DNA from: Candidatus Moraniibacteriota bacterium
GTDB taxonomy: Bacteria > Patescibacteriota > Minisyncoccia > Moranbacterales > UBA11712
Direction of reading: 5' to 3'
Assembly (NCBI GenBank): GCA_026396255.1
Contig: JAPLXD010000016.1
Span: 1 to 32,010, forward strand
Length of the DNA stretch: 32,010 bases
Made by a program: the position numbers and the translations under genes. Below, one piece after another: positions 26,437 to 32,010 of this stretch (its first letter is position 1; the number at the start of each line of letters is the position of its first letter). The notes below the pieces were generated by a model, which had not been told where the DNA came from, made no database searches, and saw nothing but the letters and a program-made list of their open reading frames with translations.

Positions 26437-27159
26437 ATGCCCGAATTCAAAAAAATCAGCATCGTCATCCCGATATACAACGAAGAAAAAACACTTGCAA
26501 AAATCATCGCCGCGGTCGAAAACGCGGATGTTTTTGGTCTCGAGAAAGAAATTATTCTTGTGAATGATTGCTCAAAAGACAAATCGAAAGAAATTCTTGA
26601 AAAATACGCAGGCAAGCACAAAATTCTGCACCATAAGATCAATAAAGGCAAAGGCGCCGCCCTCAAAACCGGATTCGCGGGTGCGACCGGCGACATCGTC
26701 CTCATCCAGGACGCGGATCTCGAATACGATCCGAATGAATATATCAATTTGCTCAAACCCATCCTCGACGGCAAAGCGGACGTCGTTTTCGGCTCGCGTT
26801 TTTCCGGCTCCGGCGCGCATCGCGTGCTCTATTTCTGGCATTCCCTCGGAAACAAGTTTCTGACCGGGCTTTCCAATATGCTCACCAATCTCAACCTCAC
26901 CGACATGGAGACCTGCTACAAAGCTTTCACGAAAGAAATCATGGATCAGATACATCCCAAACTCGAATCGAAAAGATTCGGTTTTGAACCGGAAGTGACG
27001 GCGCGCATTGCCAAACTCGCCAAAAAAGACGAATGCCGCATCTATGAGATCGGAATATCATACAGCGGCCGGACATACAAAGAAGGCAAAAAAATCGGCC
27101 TCAAAGACGGCTTCGAGGCGGTGTGGTGCATAATCAAATTCAACCTGCTGAAAAAATGA
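26437..27159 (+). CDS. GT2 polyprenyl-phosphate glycosyltransferase (DPM1-like)
   Basis: [18 protein letters not shown]...[16 protein letters not shown]...[34 protein letters not shown]...[14 protein letters not shown]. Confidence 0.93.
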   Translation: MPEFKKISIVIPIYNEEKTLAKIIAAVENADVFGLEKEIILVNDCSKDKSKEILEKYAGKHKILHHKINKGKGAALKTGFAGATGDIVLIQDADLEYDPNEYINLLKPILDGKADVVFGSRFSGSGAHRVLYFWHSLGNKFLTGLSNMLTNLNLTDMETCYKAFTKEIMDQIHPKLESKRFGFEPEVTARIAKLAKKDECRIYEIGISYSGRTYKEGKKIGLKDGFEAVWCIIKFNLLKK

Positions 27160-28817
27160 ATTTCGCCGAAAAAATAAAATATTTTTTCAAAAAATACAAA
27201 ATTTCCCTGCTTGTCGCGCTTTTTTATACGGCAACGGCTTTTTTTGTTTGTTTCTTTCTCTTGAAAGATATCGCCCACGCCCTCATCCCGGGCGACGGAC
27301 TTTTCACCTATTGGACAATGGGCTGGGATGTCCACTCGTTTCTCCACAATCCGGGAAATCTTTTCAATGCCAACATTTTTTATCCAAACCCGAACACCCT
27401 CGCCTACAGCGAAGGACTTTTCGCACCGGCTCTCATCGCCCTGCCTTTTTTCTTGATTCTCCGGAATATGATCGTCGTCTATAATCTGATGATCTTTTTC
27501 TCCTACATCCTCGCCGCTTTCGGCGCCTACAAACTGGCGAAATACTACACCAAAAACAATTACGCCTCCTTCATTGCCGGACTGATTTTCGGTTTTGCGA
27601 CTTTTCGAGTGGCAAACGGCCATTTTCAGAACCTTATCATATTTTGGATGCCTTTTGCCGTTCTTTATCTTCAAAAATATCTGGACACAAAAAAACGCAA
27701 ATACATCGTATATTTCGCCCTTCTTTTTTCCGCCCAAATGCTCACCTCCTGGTATATGGGAGCTTTCCTCTCTCTATTCATTGCTTTTCTTCTGATAACG
27801 AATTGGAGACTGATCCGTGATAATTTTTCTTCTTTTATCAGGGATGGACTGATCGCTTTGGTGCTCATCGCAATTCTCGTCGCACCTTTTGCGTATCCGT
27901 ATTTCAAGCTTCACAGGGAAACTAATTTTGCTTATCCTGTCTGGGAAATCATCAGCGGATCTTCTGATATCGGCGGATATATTTTTCCCATCCCGGGATC
28001 GCTCGAGTCGCCCATTATGTCACTTCTGAAAATAACTAAGGTTCATTGGAGCGAAAATGTCAATTTTCTTGGGTACTTTTCACTGCTTTTGCTGATTTAT
28101 TATTTCTTTTTTTCCAAAAACAAAATTAAAAACAAAAATTTCAAGATATTCTTTTGGGGAATCCCGATTTTCATGATTTTTTCCTTCGGTCCGGTCTTGA
28201 GATCTTTTTCTTTCATGACAATTCCTTTGCCATACCAACTTTTGGTGCCTTTTTTGGGTTTTGTCAGGAGCCCAAACCGACTGGCAATTATTGTTTTGCT
28301 CTGTCTCTCAATAGCTGTCGCCTATATAATTGCCTCAATAAAACTGAAAAATATAAAGCTGAAATTTGTTTTGGCTGTTTTGGCGCCAATAATCATCCTT
28401 TTGGAATTTTATGTTCCCCGCGGTCCGCTACCCCAAAATACGGCCTGCCCCGAAGTTTATTCATACATCAAAAACAGCAATTCGGTATCGGCGATCGTCG
28501 AAATGCCAATTCAGGAAAATGCCGACGGAGCGTTGCCCTATATTTATTATTCCACCTGCGATGATTTCAAACCGATTTTCAACGGCTACAGCGGATATTT
28601 CCCGGCCAAATACACCAATTATTCAACCAAACTGCGGCAATTTCCCGCCGACAAAAGCCTGGATCTTATGAAACAAATCGGCATCAGCCACGTTCTGCTC
28701 CACTTCGGCACCTTTCCCGAAAACCAGACCGGGCCTTCCATTGAGGATATCCGAAGGAACAGCCGCCTCAAAATCGAATATGAGGATGGAAAAGATTTTT
28801 TGATCTCCGTACACTAG
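27156..28817 (+). CDS. Polytopic membrane protein, GT-C-like glycosyltransferase
   Basis: Many TM segments; ATGA overlap with the GT2 gene; start [13 protein letters not shown]. Confidence 0.7.
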   Translation: MNFAEKIKYFFKKYKISLLVALFYTATAFFVCFFLLKDIAHALIPGDGLFTYWTMGWDVHSFLHNPGNLFNANIFYPNPNTLAYSEGLFAPALIALPFFLILRNMIVVYNLMIFFSYILAAFGAYKLAKYYTKNNYASFIAGLIFGFATFRVANGHFQNLIIFWMPFAVLYLQKYLDTKKRKYIVYFALLFSAQMLTSWYMGAFLSLFIAFLLITNWRLIRDNFSSFIRDGLIALVLIAILVAPFAYPYFKLHRETNFAYPVWEIISGSSDIGGYIFPIPGSLESPIMSLLKITKVHWSENVNFLGYFSLLLLIYYFFFSKNKIKNKNFKIFFWGIPIFMIFSFGPVLRSFSFMTIPLPYQLLVPFLGFVRSPNRLAIIVLLCLSIAVAYIIASIKLKNIKLKFVLAVLAPIIILLEFYVPRGPLPQNTACPEVYSYIKNSNSVSAIVEMPIQENADGALPYIYYSTCDDFKPIFNGYSGYFPAKYTNYSTKLRQFPADKSLDLMKQIGISHVLLHFGTFPENQTGPSIEDIRRNSRLKIEYEDGKDFLISVH

Positions 28818-28821
28818 TCGT

Positions 28822-30381
28822 ATGAAAAAAGACAAATACGCAAAAATTTTTCTGATCATCCTTTTTGCCTACGCCGTCTTCAGTTTTTCGGTGATGAAAA
28901 ATTTCGGCATCACCTGGGACGAGCCGACCCAGCACCTCATCGGGAGAGCGGCTCTGAACTACATAAAGGGAACGATTAGCGGTTTCGGCTATCTGCAGAA
29001 CGATCTCGTTTTCTATGGCCCTTTTTTCGAGATGGCGAACCAGCTGGCCGGAAATTTTTTCAGGTCGACTTTTCACATTGACCGCGTGGACGCTTTCCAT
29101 ATCCTCATCATTTTGTCGGCGCTCATCGGCCTGTTTTTCTTTTTCAAGCTGAAAAGGCGTATGTTCGGCAAAAAAACGGCCTTTTGGGCTTCGATTTTTC
29201 TGATGCTGCACCCGGTTTTTTTCGCCCACAGCCAGTACAATTCGAAAGACATTCCTTTGTTCATGCTTTTCATGATCACCCTTTTTCTGCTCTATACCGG
29301 ATTCAAAGAAAGAAAGCTCTGGAAAATCGCCTTGGGCGGAGTCGTTTGCGGACTGATGCTCGACACCCGCATCGACGGCCTTCTCATTCTCCCGGTTTTT
29401 TTCGGCGCCTATTTTCTCCACACCGGACTGATGTTCCGCTCAACCCACCGGAAAGATTGGATTGTCCGGCTCAAGCGAGATATTTTTTTCACCGCTGTTT
29501 TTTTTGCCGCCACAGCAGTCGCGGTGTATGCCGCCTGGCCGACCCTCTGGCACAATCCTCTTTTCTTTTTCGATTCGCTCCACTATTTTCTCCACCACGG
29601 CTGGCCGGGAAGCGTCCTTTATTTCGGAAAAACATACAGCCTGACTGCTATTCCCTGGAGCTATACCATTTTTTTCCTTTTCGCGACCATGCCGCTGGCG
29701 TTTTTGATTTTCACCGCCGCCGGAATTTTTGCGGCCGCCAGATCGATCCTGCGGAAAGAAAAACTTCTCGAAATTTCCATCCTTTTTCTGTGGCCGGCCT
29801 CCCGTTTCGCCGTCGATCTTTTTCCCGATTCTCTCAAATATGACGGCGTCCGGCATTTTCTGATTGTCCTTCCCGCTTTCATGGTCCTGGCCGGCTGGGG
29901 ATTTGCCCGCTTGCTCGACAAAATTCCGAAATATTTTCCAAAAGCGAAAAACGCGGTGCGGGCGGGACTGATCACCGTCGTCATCGTATGGTCGCTGGTT
30001 CAATTTTTCCATGTTTTTCCTTTCGACGGGTCGTACTTCAATGAAGTGATGCAAATGGAATATCCGAAAAATATCGACCTGCAATTCGATTTTTCCTATT
30101 GGGGCGAAACCTATCGGCAGGGAGCGGACTGGCTCAACCAAAACGCCGAGCCGAAATCAACCTACTGCGTGCCGATCGCCGACCATCTTTTGAAATCCTA
30201 TCCGGTGCGCAAAGACCTGACAATGGATTGTTCCGAAAAGACCGAGTATCTGATGTTTTTCACCCGCTGGCCGGGCATTCCGGAAAGTCTCGAAAACGAA
30301 TTTCACTACAGAGAAAAAGACCCTGTTTTCAGAATCTCGAAATATGATTCGGATATGCTGTTGATATACAAAGTGAAATAA
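28822..30381 (+). CDS. GT-C (GT39-like) membrane glycosyltransferase
   Basis: Polytopic; FGITWDEPTQHLIGRAALNYI acidic loop; HSQYNSKDIPLFMLFMITLFLLY. Confidence 0.8.
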   Translation: MKKDKYAKIFLIILFAYAVFSFSVMKNFGITWDEPTQHLIGRAALNYIKGTISGFGYLQNDLVFYGPFFEMANQLAGNFFRSTFHIDRVDAFHILIILSALIGLFFFFKLKRRMFGKKTAFWASIFLMLHPVFFAHSQYNSKDIPLFMLFMITLFLLYTGFKERKLWKIALGGVVCGLMLDTRIDGLLILPVFFGAYFLHTGLMFRSTHRKDWIVRLKRDIFFTAVFFAATAVAVYAAWPTLWHNPLFFFDSLHYFLHHGWPGSVLYFGKTYSLTAIPWSYTIFFLFATMPLAFLIFTAAGIFAAARSILRKEKLLEISILFLWPASRFAVDLFPDSLKYDGVRHFLIVLPAFMVLAGWGFARLLDKIPKYFPKAKNAVRAGLITVVIVWSLVQFFHVFPFDGSYFNEVMQMEYPKNIDLQFDFSYWGETYRQGADWLNQNAEPKSTYCVPIADHLLKSYPVRKDLTMDCSEKTEYLMFFTRWPGIPESLENEFHYREKDPVFRISKYDSDMLLIYKVK

Positions 30382-30387
30382 AAATAC

Positions 30388-31950
30388 ATGAAAAAAAATA
30401 GATACACAATTATTTTTCTGACTATAATAAGCTTTTATTCCATTTTCAGTTTTTCCGTGATGAAGGATTTCGGCATCACCTATGATGAACCCACCCAACA
30501 AACCATTGGCCATGTAATGTCTGACTATGTCGATGGAACAAGTAAAAGTTTTGACGCGCTGAAAGATGATGTAATCTATTATGGTCCTTTTTTCGAAACC
30601 CTGAACTACAAATTCGGAAACGCGATGGAAAAGTCTTTCCGTGTCGACCAAGTGGATGCTTTTTATATCCTCATCACTCTTGCTTTCATCCTTGGGATTT
30701 TCTTTTTATTCAAACTTGTTTCGGAAATGTTTGATAAGCGGACAGCGCTCGTCGCTTCGGCTTTTCTCATGCTCCAGCCGGTTGTTTTCGCCCACAGCCA
30801 TTATAATTCCAAAGACATACCCATCACTGCCCTGTTTATAATAGCGCTTTATTTTCTATACTCCGGTTTCACACAAAAAAAACTATGGAAAATAATTTTG
30901 GGCGGAATCGTCACTGGGTTTCTCGCGGACACAAGAATAGACGGAGTGATGCTTCTCCCTGTTTTCTTTGGCGCCTATATCCTTTTCCTCATATCAAAAC
31001 TCAAAAATATTCCTCGGCAAGGATGGCTGAATCAACTCAAAAAAGATATTCAATTTACCGTTGTTTTTTTGATCGCAATGTCGGCAACTGTTTATGCCGC
31101 CTAGCCGACACTTTGGCGCAATCCTCTGTTTTTTTTCAAGGCTTTGGATTATTTCCTGCATCACGGCTGGGCCGGAAATGTCCTTTATTTCGGAAAATTT
31201 TATCTCGCGACGCACCTTCCCTGGCACTACGCCCCATTCTTCCTTGCCGCGACCACTCCTCTTGCGATTTTGATTTTGGCAATGATTGGCCTCGTTGTCG
31301 CATTCAAAAAAATACTGCGTGGCGAAAAATTTTTCGAAATCACGCTTATTTTCCTATGGCTATTCCTTCGCCTTGGCCTCGGAATCCTGCCCGAATCGGT
31401 GAAATATGACGGTGTTCGTCAATTTTTGATCATCATCCCGGCTTTCATCATTTTTGCCGCCCTTGGTTTTGATTTTATTCTCGAAAGATTCCCAAAATAT
31501 TTTCCAAAAATAAAAAAGTGGAAAACGCAAGTTGGAATCGTCATAGTCATCTTCTTTTGGTTGCTGGCAGAATTTTTCGGGATATTCCCTTTCGGCGGAT
31601 CCTATTTCAACGAAGCCGTCCGCTTCGCTTTTCCAAATAATCTCGACAAGCAATTCGATTTCGAATATTGGGGGTCTTCCTATCGGCAGGGAGTGGACTG
31701 GCTCAACCAAAACGCCGAATCGAATTCGACGTATTGTGTTCCGATTGCCGGACATCTCATTGGATTCTATTCCGTCCGTCCGGATTTGAAATCAGATTGC
31801 AGTGAAAATACAGATTATCTGATGTTTTTCACCCGCTGGGCGGGCATTCCGGAAAGTCTCGAAAACGAATTTCACTACAGAGAAAAAGACCCTGTTTTCA
31901 GAATCTCGAAATATGATTCGGATATGCTGTTGATATACAAAGTGAAGTAG
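30388..31950 (+). pseudogene. GT-C (GT39-like) paralog of 28822-30381 interrupted by one in-frame TAG at 31102-31104
   Basis: Both halves are in the same frame and align end to end with the neighbour; TAG replaces the paralog TGG (VYAAWPTLW vs VYAA*PTLW), both at codon 239. Confidence 0.85.
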
Positions 31951-32010
31951 GGACTTAACGATTCTAAAACAAAACTATTTTTTTTATTTTTTCTCCACGA
32001 CTAAAGCGAA

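Noticed and set aside
30388-31950. Alternative genetic code (UAG or UGA reassigned) to explain the in-frame TAG
   Set aside because: TAG and TGA act as normal stops elsewhere in the window (e.g. TAG 26400-26402 and 28815-28817; TGA 27157-27159 overlapping the next start).
1-32010. CRISPR array, tRNA or rRNA genes
   Set aside because: No regularly spaced repeats and no convincing tRNA/rRNA signature seen by eye; ggttcga-like strings found were in coding sequence or the palindrome.

Overview
The window looks like part of a Patescibacteria/CPR-type genome; that is an inference from gene content and style, with no marker gene tested. It is dominated by a surface-glycan and glycosyltransferase locus. 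A long minus-strand set of tightly packed or overlapping genes runs from about 21.75 kb down to 0.28 kb: GT2, several polytopic GT-C/GT39-like proteins, GtrA, two GT-B glycosyltransferases, a WecG/TagA-like transferase, gltX, a coiled-coil + C39-like secreted protein and a NUDIX hydrolase. A plus-strand set runs from 21.8 kb to the right edge: a GT-C protein, two small ORFs, gmhA-like, HldE-kinase-like, HldE-nucleotidyltransferase-like, GT2, and three more GT-C proteins. The left edge carries the 3' end of an IS3-family transposase. The most unusual signal is a set of short, perfect, hairpin-forming palindromes placed in frame inside protein-coding genes. Two of them share one architecture (two 7-bp stems with CGA/TCG triloops, arranged as a palindrome of palindromes) although their stem sequences are unrelated. 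Other notable points: a GT-C gene cut by a single in-frame TAG at a Trp codon, a near-identical 131-nt 3' tract shared with its neighbouring paralog (gene-conversion-like), and canonical promoters placed so close to ATG that leaderless mRNAs are predicted.
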